A DNA stretch of 49,159 bases from Vannielia litorea (GCF_018424695.1 NZ_QTNQ01000025.1:1-49159); one strand, 5' to 3'; counted from the first letter of the stretch, positions 10,164-18,492 are shown. Notes: generated from the letters alone by a model not told the origin. Numbers and translations are program-made.

Positions 10164-10192
10164 AGCATGACTGATTGCATGACGCACGTCAA
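10164..10192 (-). promoter_or_regulatory. Candidate aglE operon promoter
   Basis: On the minus strand TTGACG (10192-10187), a 17-nt spacer and CATGCT (10169-10164). The -35 is near consensus and the -10 is poor. The predicted start falls right at the palindromic operator at 10143-10154, which supports the assignment. Confidence 0.5.
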
Positions 10193-10269
10193 CCGAGCCC
10201 CGCCGCATGGCTTTTGTTTTCAAGGGGAATTTCGCAGCCGCAGCATAAGCACAGCCGGAAGGCAACTCT

Positions 10270-10298
10270 TTGACGCCAGCAATTACAGGCGCTAATCT
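10270..10298 (+). promoter_or_regulatory. Candidate aglR promoter
   Basis: TTGACG (10270-10275), a 17-nt spacer and TAATCT (10293-10298). The -35 hexamer is identical to the one of the divergent aglE promoter. The operator core at 10311-10320 follows at about +6, implying autorepression by AglR. Confidence 0.55.
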
Positions 10299-10310
10299 GG
10301 TCAAAAGTTA

Positions 10311-10320
10311 AAAGCGCTTT
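10311..10320. promoter_or_regulatory. AglR operator at the aglR start
   Basis: A palindrome, AAAGCGCTTT, embedded in the longer near-symmetrical TTAAAAGCGCTTTGAA. It is the same core as the operator before aglE and lies 17-26 bases upstream of the aglR ATG, just after its promoter. Confidence 0.75.
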
Positions 10321-10336
10321 GAAAGGCCCCGCGCTC

Positions 10337-11362
10337 ATGAACCTCAAGCAACTCGCCGCGAATCTGGGCCTGAGCCAAACCACCGTCAGCCGGGCACTCA
10401 ACGGCTATCCGGAGGTGGCCGAGAGCACCCGCAAGCGCGTGCTTGCTGCCGCAACGCAGCATAACTACCGCCCCAACACCCGCGCAAAGAGCCTGGCAAC
10501 GGGCCGCGCCATGGCCATCGGCCACGTCATCCCGATCAGCACCAACCACGAGATGCTGAACCCCGTCTTCGGTGACTTCATCGGCGGCGCCGCCGAAATC
10601 TACGCCCGTGCGGGGTATGACATGATGCTCACCGTCGTCCCCGACGATGCCGAAGATACCGCCTATCGCTCCATGGCCCAGCGCAATTCCGTCGATGGCA
10701 TCGTCATCCACGGCCCGCGCCGGGACGATCCGCGCATCGCCCTGCTCAAGGAGGTCGGCCTGCCCTTCGTGGTGCATGGCCGTGCGCCGGTGGACGACCA
10801 CGATTATTCCTGGGTCGACGTCAACAACCGCCGCGCCTTCGAACGCGCCACGCTGCACCTCGCCGACCTTGGCCACAGCCGCATCGCCCTGCTGAACGGG
10901 TTGGAGCACATGGATTTCGCCATGCGCCGCCGCGAGGGCTTCGAAGCCGCGCTGTCCGCCCGCGGGCTTGCGTTCCGCCCCGCGTATCACAGGTCCGAAG
11001 AGATGACCGAGAGCTACGGATACGAAGCCACCGCCGACATGCTCGCCCGGCCAAATCCGCCTACCGCCATTCTCGCCTCCTCGCTGATCACCGCCCTCGG
11101 CGTGCGCCGCGCGGTGGAAGACAGGGGCCTCACCATGGGTCGGGACGTGTCGATCATCACCCATGACGATGATCTCGGATACTTCAAGAACGGCGGCGAA
11201 GTCCCTGTTTTCACGGCCACCCGAAGCTCCGTGCGTGAGGCGGGCCGGATCGCGGCCGAAATGCTGCTTGGCCTGATCGACGCGCCCGAGACCGGGCCGA
11301 AGCAGCACATCCTCGAGGCCGATCTCACCATCGGCACTTCCACCGGCCCCGCCCCCCGATAG
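10337..11362 (+). CDS. aglR: LacI-family repressor AglR
   Basis: A 341-residue LacI/GalR-type regulator. The N-terminal helix-turn-helix (NLKQLAANLGLSQTTVSRAL, 2-21) and the hinge helix (about 48-58) are followed by a periplasmic-binding-protein-like effector domain. The frame is also open from a TTG at 10319, but that would overlap the operator, and the family pattern begins at MNLKQLA. It is divergent from aglEFGAK and followed 9 bases later by a beta-glucosidase gene, so it probably controls both arms, with an imported or processed sugar as inducer. The matching palindromes on both sides support this. Confidence 0.9.
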   Translation: MNLKQLAANLGLSQTTVSRALNGYPEVAESTRKRVLAAATQHNYRPNTRAKSLATGRAMAIGHVIPISTNHEMLNPVFGDFIGGAAEIYARAGYDMMLTVVPDDAEDTAYRSMAQRNSVDGIVIHGPRRDDPRIALLKEVGLPFVVHGRAPVDDHDYSWVDVNNRRAFERATLHLADLGHSRIALLNGLEHMDFAMRRREGFEAALSARGLAFRPAYHRSEEMTESYGYEATADMLARPNPPTAILASSLITALGVRRAVEDRGLTMGRDVSIITHDDDLGYFKNGGEVPVFTATRSSVREAGRIAAEMLLGLIDAPETGPKQHILEADLTIGTSTGPAPR

Positions 11363-11371
11363 GACACCGCC

Positions 11372-12697
11372 ATGCTCCGCCACACCCGCGCCGACTTCCC
11401 CGAAGGCTTCCTCTTCGGCACCGCCACCTCGGCCTATCAGATCGAAGGCCATGCCCAGGGCGGCGCCGGGCGCACGCAATGGGATGACTTTGCCGCCACC
11501 CCCGGCAACGTGGTGGGGGCCGAGAACGGCGCCCGCGCCTGTGACCACTTCAACATGTGGCCGCAAGACCTTGATCTGATTGCGCAAGCCGGGATCGATG
11601 TTTATCGCTTCAGCCTCTCCTGGGCCCGCGTGATGCCCGATGGCGTCGGCCCCGCCAACCCCGAGGGCGTCGGCTTCTACGACCGGCTGGTGGACGGCAT
11701 GCTGGAGCGCGGGTTGAAGCCCGCCGCCACACTCTATCATTGGGAGCTGCCCTCGGCCCTGCTCGACAAGGGCGGCTGGCGCAACCGCGACATCGCCAAG
11801 TGGTTCGCAGACTACGCCTACACCATCATGAGCACCCTGGGTGATCGCATCTGGTCCGCCGCCCCGATCAACGAACCTTGGTGCGTTGGCTGGCTCTCCC
11901 ATTTCATGGGCCTCCACGCGCCCGGCCTCCGTGACATCCGCGCCACCGCGCGGGCCATGCATCACGTCTGCCTCGCCCATGGCGAGGCGATTGCCGCCAT
12001 GCGCAGCCTCGGCATGGGCAATCTCGGTGCCGTGTTCAACTTCGAGTATGCCCAAGCTGCTGACGATACCCCCGAAGCCGCCCTCGCCGCCCGCCGCTAC
12101 GACGGCATCTACAACCGCTGGTTCCGCTCCGGCATCTTCAAGGGCGAGTATCCCGAGGATGTGCTGGAGGGCCTTGGCCCGCACATGCCTGAGGGCTGGC
12201 AGGACGATTTCGCCACCATCACCGCCCCGCTCGATTGGTGCGGCCTCAACTATTATACCCGAAAGCTCATCTCCCCCGCCCCCGATCAGCCCTGGCCGCA
12301 TTGCACCGAAGGCGCCGGCGACCTGCCGAAGACGCAGGTGGGCTGGGAGATCTACCCCGAGGGTCTCTTCCACTTTCTCACCGACACCGCCTCCAATTAC
12401 ACCGGCGATCTGCCGCTCTACGTCACCGAGAACGGCATGGCGTGGGATGATACGCCGGGTGAGCCGGATGAGGTTCGCATCGCCTACCTCGACGCCCATC
12501 TTGGCGCGGTGCGCCATGCGCTCGATGCGGGGGTGCCGGTGAAGGGCTATTACATCTGGTCGCTGCTCGACAACTTCGAGTGGTCGCTGGGCTACGGGCC
12601 GCGCTTCGGGCTGGTGCATGTGGATTACGACAGCTTGCAGCGCACCCCCAAAGCCTCCTATGAGGCCCTGAAGGCCGCGCTGAGGACCAACGGATGA
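11372..12697 (+). CDS. bglA: GH1 beta-glucosidase
   Basis: A 441-residue glycoside hydrolase family 1 enzyme. The N-terminal signature FPEGFLFGTATSAYQIEG is clear; predicted catalytic residues are the acid/base Glu168 (NEP) and the nucleophile Glu353 (YVTENG). No signal peptide, so it works in the cytoplasm, releasing glucose from beta-glucosides. It is in the aglR operon and shares ATGA with the glucokinase gene after it. The pairing of a beta-glucosidase with an alpha-glucoside transporter suggests that the importer may accept beta-linked disaccharides too, or that the locus handles mixed plant or algal sugars; this is inference. Confidence 0.93.
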   Translation: MLRHTRADFPEGFLFGTATSAYQIEGHAQGGAGRTQWDDFAATPGNVVGAENGARACDHFNMWPQDLDLIAQAGIDVYRFSLSWARVMPDGVGPANPEGVGFYDRLVDGMLERGLKPAATLYHWELPSALLDKGGWRNRDIAKWFADYAYTIMSTLGDRIWSAAPINEPWCVGWLSHFMGLHAPGLRDIRATARAMHHVCLAHGEAIAAMRSLGMGNLGAVFNFEYAQAADDTPEAALAARRYDGIYNRWFRSGIFKGEYPEDVLEGLGPHMPEGWQDDFATITAPLDWCGLNYYTRKLISPAPDQPWPHCTEGAGDLPKTQVGWEIYPEGLFHFLTDTASNYTGDLPLYVTENGMAWDDTPGEPDEVRIAYLDAHLGAVRHALDAGVPVKGYYIWSLLDNFEWSLGYGPRFGLVHVDYDSLQRTPKASYEALKAALRTNG

Positions 12698-13659
12698 CCC
12701 AAACCGCCCTGATCGCCGATATCGGCGGCACCAACACCCGCCTCGCCCTCGCCCAGGGGCCGGAGCTGGACGCATCCAGCATCAAGCGCTTTCGCAACGC
12801 CGATCATGCCAATTTCGAGGCCGTCGTGTCCGCCTACCTGCCGCAGGTTGGGGCGCCGGTGATCTCGGGCGCCTGCGTCGCCGCCGCCGGGCCGGTGGTC
12901 GATGGGGTGGCCGAGCTGACCAATATCGACTGGACGCTGGACATCCCCACCATCGCCCGGGCCGCTGGCTGCGCGGAGGTGGCGCTGCTGAACGATCTGC
13001 AAGCCCCCGGCCATGCCGTGGGCCGGATCGCACCCGAGGGGCTCTTGCCGGTCATCACCACGGCCACACCCCTTTCGCCGGAGGCCACACGTCTTGTCGT
13101 CAACGTCGGCACCGGCTTCAATGCCGTGCCCGTGCACAGCACAGCCACGGGGCGCTTTGTGCCCCCTTCCGAAAGCGGGCATGTCAACCTGCCGATCCGC
13201 ACCGAGGCCGACCTGCGCCTGTCGCATTACGTGGATGACAGCCACGGCTTTCCCGCCGTCGAAGAGGTGCTGTCGGGGCGCGGGCTGGAAAATGTCTATC
13301 GCTGGCACTGCGCCGAAACCGGGGCAGCGCCCGAGCTGCGCGGCAGCGAGATCATCGCCGCCGCCGAAGCCGGCCAGAGCCCCCAGGCCGTTGCGGCGGT
13401 GCAAACCTTCCTGCGGTTTCTCGGCACCGTGTCCGGCAACCTCGCGCTGGAGCACCTGCCCTTCGGCGGCGTCTACCTCGTCGGCGGCGTGGCCGTGGGG
13501 CTGGCAGGGCTGCTGAACGGCGGCGCCTTTGCCGAAGGCTTCCGCGACAAGGGCCGTTTCGGCGGTTTCATGGAAGATTTCCCGGTGACGCTGGTGCGCG
13601 ATGACCACGCGCCGCTGATCGGCTGCGCCAGCCACCTCCACGAGCGTCGCACCGGCTGA
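12694..13659 (+). CDS. glk: Glucokinase
   Basis: A 321-residue glucokinase of the bacterial Glk family, making glucose-6-phosphate from glucose and ATP. The phosphate-binding motif DIGGTNTRLA (9-18) and the sugar-binding LLNDLQA (about 98-104, Asn-Asp) are present, plus a glycine-rich VNVGTGFNAV segment. The start overlaps the beta-glucosidase stop by 4 bases, so the two are translationally coupled. It finishes the path from disaccharide uptake to glycolysis (Entner-Doudoroff in most Rhodobacterales). Confidence 0.94.
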   Translation: MTQTALIADIGGTNTRLALAQGPELDASSIKRFRNADHANFEAVVSAYLPQVGAPVISGACVAAAGPVVDGVAELTNIDWTLDIPTIARAAGCAEVALLNDLQAPGHAVGRIAPEGLLPVITTATPLSPEATRLVVNVGTGFNAVPVHSTATGRFVPPSESGHVNLPIRTEADLRLSHYVDDSHGFPAVEEVLSGRGLENVYRWHCAETGAAPELRGSEIIAAAEAGQSPQAVAAVQTFLRFLGTVSGNLALEHLPFGGVYLVGGVAVGLAGLLNGGAFAEGFRDKGRFGGFMEDFPVTLVRDDHAPLIGCASHLHERRTG

Positions 13660-13722
13660 TCCTTCCACGGCGACACCGCGGTTGAAGAATCCTCGCCGCG
13701 GCGTGCGATTTCCTCACTCGGC

Positions 13723-13737
13723 GTAAGTCAATCTTAA
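13723..13737. promoter_or_regulatory. CtrA-like box upstream of the che operon
   Basis: GTAA-N7-TTAA, one mismatch from the alphaproteobacterial CtrA consensus TTAA-N7-TTAA. It lies about 95 bases before the cheS-like start in the only sizeable gap upstream of the operon. CtrA controls motility and chemotaxis genes in several Rhodobacterales. A short motif like this can occur by chance, but a second copy stands before the MCP operon. Confidence 0.45.
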
Positions 13738-13790
13738 GAACTCTCGGGCATCCCTGCCTCATCCAACCGACCGGATGAAGGAGTCGTCCC

Positions 13791-13835
13791 ATGCTTTCGC
13801 CCTTCGCCCCGCATTTGAAGGAGCCAGCCCGATGA
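13791..13835 (+). CDS. Possible 14-residue leader peptide before cheS
   Basis: A tiny frame (MLSPFAPHLKEPAR) has a near-perfect Shine-Dalgarno (AAGGAG at 13778-13783, 7-base spacing) and its TGA overlaps the ATG of the next gene as ATGA. That arrangement suits a translationally coupled leader. The AAGGAG of the next gene lies inside this frame. It could equally be a chance frame, with both sites serving one gene or a longer start at 13775. Confidence 0.3.
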   Translation: MLSPFAPHLKEPAR

Positions 13836-14122
13836 GCGATGCCAGCCTGCGCCTCTCCCTGCCCGAGCGGCTCGATCTGCCCGCCGCGGCCCCGCTGCGC
13901 GAGGCGGTGCTCGAACACGCGGGCAAGCCGCTCGTGCTCGATGCCAGCGCCTGCGAAAGCCTTGGCACGCCCGGGCTGCAAGTGCTGCTCGCCGCCGCGA
14001 AAAGCTGGCGCGAAGCGAACACGGACCTCTCGGTGGAAGGGATGAGCGAGGCCTGCGAGGCGCAACTCGCAATCTTCGGCCTCACACCTCAGGACCTTTG
14101 CAGCAAGGAGCTCGCCGAATGA
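13832..14122 (+). CDS. cheS: STAS-domain protein, CheS-like
   Basis: A 96-residue single STAS domain (LVLDASACESLGTPGLQVLL is the conserved loop and helix). The ATG at 13832 has an AAGGAG site; a frame from 13775 exists but lacks support. It sits directly before cheY1-cheA, with an ATGA overlap to cheY1. In S. meliloti a 97-residue protein at the same place, CheS, binds CheA residues 163-256 and speeds CheY1-P dephosphorylation. Size and position match; I infer orthology from these, not from alignment. Alternatively it is a generic anti-sigma-antagonist-like STAS protein. Confidence 0.75.
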   Translation: MSDASLRLSLPERLDLPAAAPLREAVLEHAGKPLVLDASACESLGTPGLQVLLAAAKSWREANTDLSVEGMSEACEAQLAIFGLTPQDLCSKELAE

Positions 14123-14511
14123 GCCTCAATATTCTTGCGGTGGATGACAGCCGCACCATCCGCGACATGCTCAAACTCGCCCTGGCTCAGGCCGGGTTCG
14201 AGCCCCAGGTCGCCGAAGACGGGCTGCACGGGCTCGAGGTGCTCGAAGACATGGTCGATGACGGCACCCCGCCCGACGCGATCATCACCGATATCAACAT
14301 GCCCCGGATGGATGGCTTCGGCTTCATCGACGCGGTGCGCGCCAAGGACGAGCACCGCGCCGTGCCCATCCTCGTGCTCTCCACCGAAAGCGCCGATGAG
14401 TTGAAAGCCCGCGCCCGCACCTCCGGCGCCAGCGGCTGGATCGTGAAGCCCTTCGACCCGGTCAAACTCGTGCGCGCCATCAACATGGTCGCCGGAAAGG
14501 GAGCCGCCTGA
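14119..14511 (+). CDS. cheY1: Chemotaxis response regulator CheY1
   Basis: A 130-residue single receiver domain. Acid pocket Asp9/Asp10, phospho-acceptor Asp58 (ITDINMP), the Thr/Ser of LST (88-89) and Lys110 (VKPF) are all present. No output domain. It starts at 14119 within the ATGA overlap with the STAS gene and ends one base into cheA (TGATG). By position it corresponds to S. meliloti CheY1, the phosphate sink, rather than the motor-binding regulator; that role is inference. Confidence 0.9.
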   Translation: MSLNILAVDDSRTIRDMLKLALAQAGFEPQVAEDGLHGLEVLEDMVDDGTPPDAIITDINMPRMDGFGFIDAVRAKDEHRAVPILVLSTESADELKARARTSGASGWIVKPFDPVKLVRAINMVAGKGAA

Positions 14512-16697
14512 TGTCCAACGACCCGATGGCCGAAATCCGCGCCAGCTTCTTCATCGAGTGCGAAGAACTGCTGGAAAGTCTGCAGGACGGGCTCACCGCG
14601 ATGGACGACGGCGATACCGACTCCGAAACGATCAACGTCTGTTTCCGCGCCGTGCACTCCATCAAGGGCGGTGCCGGGGCCTTCGGGCTGGAAGAACTGG
14701 TGCGCTTCGCCCACCGGTTCGAAACCGTGATGGATGAAATCCGCAATGGCCGCCTCGAGCCCACGCGCGACACGATTGCGCTCTTCTTCCGTGGCGCCGA
14801 CGTGCTCTATGACATCGTCCGCGCCTCCCGCGACGGCGAAACGCTCGATCAATCCACTACCGAGGCCGTATTGAGCGATCTGGAAGCTCTCGTCGGCGGC
14901 CGGATCGAGGAGGAAGAAGCCGAGGAAGAGATCGACTTCGCGCCAATGACCCTGTCCCTCGATCCGCTTGATGCGGAGGGCGACGACGAGGCCGCCGGAG
15001 AGGCGCCGCCGGGCGTCCACGTCCGGTTTCACCCCGCCGCCGAGCTCTTCTCCTCCGGCAACGAGCCGCGCCACATGCTGGCGGCCTTGCGGGATTTCGG
15101 TGAGATCCAGACAACCTGCGATCTCTCCCGCCTGCCTGCCCTCGCCGATCTCGTGCCTGAAGAGGGCGCCATCGGCTGGGACGTCCAGATCACCACCACC
15201 GCCCGAAAGGAGGAGGTCTCGGAAGTCTTCGAATTCGTCGACGGGCTCTGCGAACTTTCGATCGAAGTCAGCGGCAGCCCCGCCGCAGGCCTGCCCGACC
15301 TCGACAGCATCGTCATTCCCGGCACCGTCGATGACGCCGACAGTCCCGCGAGCGCGGCTGCCGAGGAGTCCGAGCCAGACCCGGAGCCCGAGCCAGTGGC
15401 ACCTGCCCCCGAACCTCCCGCCGCGCGCGCGCAGGCGCCTGAGGCAAAACCCGCCGCGACACCCGCAAAGGAGGGCAAGCAGGCCGCCAGCGGCGCGAAG
15501 GCCACCGTGCGCGTCGATCTCGACCGTATCGAACGGCTGGTCAACCTTGTCGGCGAGCTCGTCATCAACCAGGCCATGCTGAGCCAAAGCGTGGCCGAGG
15601 CCGGTATCCCGGCAAACTCCACCGTCGCCTCGGGGCTGGAAGAGTTCCTTCAACTCACCCGCGACATCCAGGAAAGCGTGATGATGATCCGCGCCCAGCC
15701 GGTCAAATCCCTGTTCCAGCGGATGTCCCGGATCGTGCGCGAAAGCTCCGCCATGGTGGGCAAGTCCGTGCGCTTCATCACCGACGGCGAGCAGACCGAA
15801 ATCGACAAGACGGTGATCGAGCGGCTGGCCGATCCGCTCACCCACATGGTGCGCAACGCGGTCGACCACGGGCTGGAAACCACCGAAGGGCGCATCGCCG
15901 CCGGCAAGCCCGCGGATGGCGTCGTCACACTCTCCGCCGCGCACAAGTCGGGCCGCGTCGTGCTGGAAATCAAGGATGACGGTGGCGGCATCAACCGCGA
16001 GGCGGTGAAGGCCAAGGCCGAGGAAAAGGGACTCATCGCACCCGGCGTGCCGATGTCGGACCAGGAAATCGACAACCTGTTGTTCCTCCCCGGCTTTTCC
16101 ACCGCCAAGGAAGTGTCGGATCTCTCCGGTCGTGGCGTCGGAATGGACGTGGTGCGCAGCTCGATCCAGGCGCTCGGGGGGCGTGTCACCATCACCTCCG
16201 AGCCCGGCGTCGGGACCACCTTCTCAATTTCCCTCCCCCTGACCCTGGCCGTGCTCGACGGCATGGTCGTGGAGGCGGGCGGCGAAATTCTCGTGGTGCC
16301 GCTCGGCTCCATTTCCGAAACGCTCACGCTGCAGGCCAGCGACATGGAGCAGTTGGGCGCCGGCACGCAGCTGGTGCGCATCCGCGAAGAGTTCGTGCCG
16401 ATCCTCGACATGGCCGTGCAGCTCGGCTTCCGCACACCGCTGGACAGCTACGAGGGCAGCTCCGTTCTGCTCATCGCCATGGAAGACAATACACGCTCCG
16501 CCCTGGTGGTCGACCGCATCGTCGAGCAGCGCCAGGTCGTCATCAAGGGGCTCCAGGAGAGCTACGGGCGGGTGCCCGGCATCGCCGCGGCCACCATCCT
16601 CGGCAACGGGCGCATCGCCCTCATCCTCGACCCGGCCGATCTGATCGCCTCGGCCGGCAGCTCGCGGACCATGCAAACCTTCGATCTTGCAGGATAA
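14511..16697 (+). CDS. cheA: Chemotaxis histidine kinase CheA
   Basis: A 728-residue CheA. P1/HPt with phosphorylated His49 (AVHSIKGGAGAFG); a distinct globular segment at about 168-253; an Ala/Pro/Glu-rich linker (about 275-328); the dimerisation helices (ERLVNLVGELVINQAML, from 341); the ATPase core with N box HMVRNAVDHG (445-454), G1 DDGGGI (489-494) and G2 GRGVGMDVV (540-548); and a C-terminal CheW-like P5 domain. The 168-253 segment coincides with the region that binds CheS in S. meliloti CheA (163-256), fitting the STAS protein two genes upstream. It couples receptors to both CheY proteins and CheB. Confidence 0.96.
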   Translation: MSNDPMAEIRASFFIECEELLESLQDGLTAMDDGDTDSETINVCFRAVHSIKGGAGAFGLEELVRFAHRFETVMDEIRNGRLEPTRDTIALFFRGADVLYDIVRASRDGETLDQSTTEAVLSDLEALVGGRIEEEEAEEEIDFAPMTLSLDPLDAEGDDEAAGEAPPGVHVRFHPAAELFSSGNEPRHMLAALRDFGEIQTTCDLSRLPALADLVPEEGAIGWDVQITTTARKEEVSEVFEFVDGLCELSIEVSGSPAAGLPDLDSIVIPGTVDDADSPASAAAEESEPDPEPEPVAPAPEPPAARAQAPEAKPAATPAKEGKQAASGAKATVRVDLDRIERLVNLVGELVINQAMLSQSVAEAGIPANSTVASGLEEFLQLTRDIQESVMMIRAQPVKSLFQRMSRIVRESSAMVGKSVRFITDGEQTEIDKTVIERLADPLTHMVRNAVDHGLETTEGRIAAGKPADGVVTLSAAHKSGRVVLEIKDDGGGINREAVKAKAEEKGLIAPGVPMSDQEIDNLLFLPGFSTAKEVSDLSGRGVGMDVVRSSIQALGGRVTITSEPGVGTTFSISLPLTLAVLDGMVVEAGGEILVVPLGSISETLTLQASDMEQLGAGTQLVRIREEFVPILDMAVQLGFRTPLDSYEGSSVLLIAMEDNTRSALVVDRIVEQRQVVIKGLQESYGRVPGIAAATILGNGRIALILDPADLIASAGSSRTMQTFDLAG

Positions 16698-16701
16698 TCC
16701 C

Positions 16702-17172
16702 ATGACAAACACCGACGACAACGCACAAGACCCAACCCGGCAGGAGCTGCTCAGCTTCCACGTCGGCGCCCAGGAATATTCGATCGACATCATCTCGGTG
16801 CGCGAGATCCGCAGCTGGACAGAGGCAACCCCCCTGCCCCATGCCCCGCCCTACGTGCGCGGTGTGATCAACCTGCGTGGCACCGTGCTGCCCATTATCG
16901 ACCTCGCCAAGCGCCTGAGCATCCCCGCTGGCGAAAAGAACGAGCGCAACGTGATCGTTGTCGTCCAATCCGGCGAAAACACCGTCGGCCTGCTGGTGGA
17001 CGCGGTCTCCGACATTTTCGCAGTCTCCGAATCCGAGCTGCAAGCCCCGCCCGATATGTCCGCTGATGGCTCGCTCAAATGCGTCCGTGCGCTCACGATC
17101 CACGAGGAACGCATGCTGCGCGTGCTCGATCTCGCCGCCGTGCTTCCCAACATTGATGCAGAGGCCGCGTGA
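16702..17172 (+). CDS. cheW: Chemotaxis coupling protein CheW
   Basis: A 156-residue CheW linking receptors to CheA. Family landmarks: LLSFHVGAQEYSIDIISVREI, then PHAPPYVRGVINLRGTVLPIIDL with the conserved R-G-x-I-N-L-R-G. The ATG at 16702 (after AGGA) is preferred over a TTG at 16687. The gene overlaps cheR by 4 bases (GTGA). Confidence 0.95.
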   Translation: MTNTDDNAQDPTRQELLSFHVGAQEYSIDIISVREIRSWTEATPLPHAPPYVRGVINLRGTVLPIIDLAKRLSIPAGEKNERNVIVVVQSGENTVGLLVDAVSDIFAVSESELQAPPDMSADGSLKCVRALTIHEERMLRVLDLAAVLPNIDAEAA

Positions 17173-18101
17173 GCACAGCCCAACACATATCCGCCAGGGT
17201 CGTGTCGACCCTTCCCGCCGCCCCGGCGCCCGAGCCGATGTCGCCCGAGAAACGCGCCCAGTTTGACGCGATCTCCCGCATGGCGCGCGAAGCCGCGGGG
17301 CTGAACATCGTGCCCGAGAAATCGGCCATGGTCTTCTCGCGCCTGGGCAAGCGGCTCCGTGCGCTCGGGCTGTCCAGCGTCGATGACTACATCGCTCTGA
17401 TCCAGGGGCCCGACGCCGCGGAAGAGCGCGAAAACCTGATCTCGGCGCTGACGACGAATGTCACCAGCTTCTTCCGCGAGAACCACCACTTCGAGTACTT
17501 CGCTCAACAGCAGTTGCCCGGCCTGATCGAGCGGGCGCGCTCGGGCAACCGGGTGCGGCTCTGGTCGGCGGCCTGCTCCTCCGGGCAGGAGCCCTACAGC
17601 CTTGCGATGGTGGTGCTCGAGCAGTTCCCGGATGCCCATCGGCATGACCTCCGAATTCTGGCAACCGATATCGATCACCAGATTCTCGCCGCCGCCCGTG
17701 CCGCCACCTACAGTTCCGATTTGGTCGCACCGCTGAAGGCGAATGGGCGCGAGCGGTTTCTGCGCCCGGCAGAGAGCGGCGACGTGATGGTGGCGGATGA
17801 GGTGCGCGCGCTGGTGGCGCTGCGGCGCCTCAACCTCATGGGCGATTGGCCGATGAAGGGACGGTTCGATGCCATCTTTTGCCGAAACGTCATGATCTAC
17901 TTCGATCAGCCGACCCAGAACCGGCTCATATCCCGCTTCGCAAAGGTCTGCGCCGATCAGGCCGTTCTCTACCTCGGCCATTCCGAACGAATAGACCCTG
18001 CGGCAAATGCCCCGTTCCGTCAGGTCGGACAGACGACCTTCGCCTTCGATCCTTCCGCCTCCCCCCACGTTTCGTTGCGCCACGGCGCCCATCAGGAGTA
18101 A
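17169..18101 (+). CDS. cheR: Chemoreceptor methyltransferase CheR
   Basis: A 310-residue SAM-dependent methyltransferase that methylates receptor glutamates. N-terminal helical domain, then TNVTSFFRE (96-104), the SAM loop SAACSSGQEPYS (133-144), ATDID (165-169) and FCRNVMIYF (237-245). It starts with GTG in a 4-base overlap with cheW. The beta-subdomain (about 185-222) is slightly short and I see no clear G-x-G insert of the kind linked to pentapeptide-dependent CheR, so its docking mode is uncertain even though the neighbouring receptor has a WEEF tail. cheB, often next to cheR, is on the opposite strand here. Confidence 0.95.
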   Translation: MSTAQHISARVVSTLPAAPAPEPMSPEKRAQFDAISRMAREAAGLNIVPEKSAMVFSRLGKRLRALGLSSVDDYIALIQGPDAAEERENLISALTTNVTSFFRENHHFEYFAQQQLPGLIERARSGNRVRLWSAACSSGQEPYSLAMVVLEQFPDAHRHDLRILATDIDHQILAAARAATYSSDLVAPLKANGRERFLRPAESGDVMVADEVRALVALRRLNLMGDWPMKGRFDAIFCRNVMIYFDQPTQNRLISRFAKVCADQAVLYLGHSERIDPAANAPFRQVGQTTFAFDPSASPHVSLRHGAHQE

Positions 18102-18105
18102 CCCG

Positions 18106-18492
18106 ATGTCCCTCCGCGAAAAGCTTCACGTCATGGTGGTCGACGACATGTCCACCAGCCGCGGCCTGATTCTCCAGGCGCTCGACGCCATGGGGGTGAC
18201 CAACGTGCGCTACACCGCCGACGGCAACGCGGCCCTGGCCGAGCTGGAGAAGAAGCCCGCACACCTGGTGATCTCCGACTACAACATGCCGGGCATGGAT
18301 GGCTTGCACCTGCTCAAGGCGCTGCGTACCCATGCAAAGCTCAAGGGCATCGGATTCATCCTGATCACCGGCAAGGCCGACAAGCAGATCATCGATACCG
18401 GCCGCGCGCTCGGTATGAACAACTTCATCAAGAAGCCCTTTCAGCCCAAGGATCTGCATGCCTGCATGGAAGCCGTGGTGGGCCGCCTGTGA
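18106..18492 (+). CDS. cheY2: Chemotaxis response regulator CheY2
   Basis: A 128-residue receiver domain with Asp13/Asp14, phospho-acceptor Asp58 (ISDYNMPGMDG), Thr of ITGKAD and Lys of FIKKPF. It resembles motor-binding CheY proteins in the GMDGLHLLKALR and GMNNFIKKPF parts. An AGGAG site precedes the ATG at 18106. Position after cheR and before the small cheT-like gene corresponds to S. meliloti CheY2, the regulator of flagellar rotation; assignment to the motor is inference. Confidence 0.92.
   Translation: MSLREKLHVMVVDDMSTSRGLILQALDAMGVTNVRYTADGNAALAELEKKPAHLVISDYNMPGMDGLHLLKALRTHAKLKGIGFILITGKADKQIIDTGRALGMNNFIKKPFQPKDLHACMEAVVGRL

Noticed and set aside
10301..12775. An 824-codon minus-strand frame across aglR and the beta-glucosidase gene
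   Set aside because: Antisense shadow of two well-supported genes; composition is typical of a GC-skew artefact.
13676..13715. Terminator after glk formed by repeated CCGCGG sequence
   Set aside because: The two CCGCGG copies are palindromic in themselves, the best stem is interrupted and no T-run follows.
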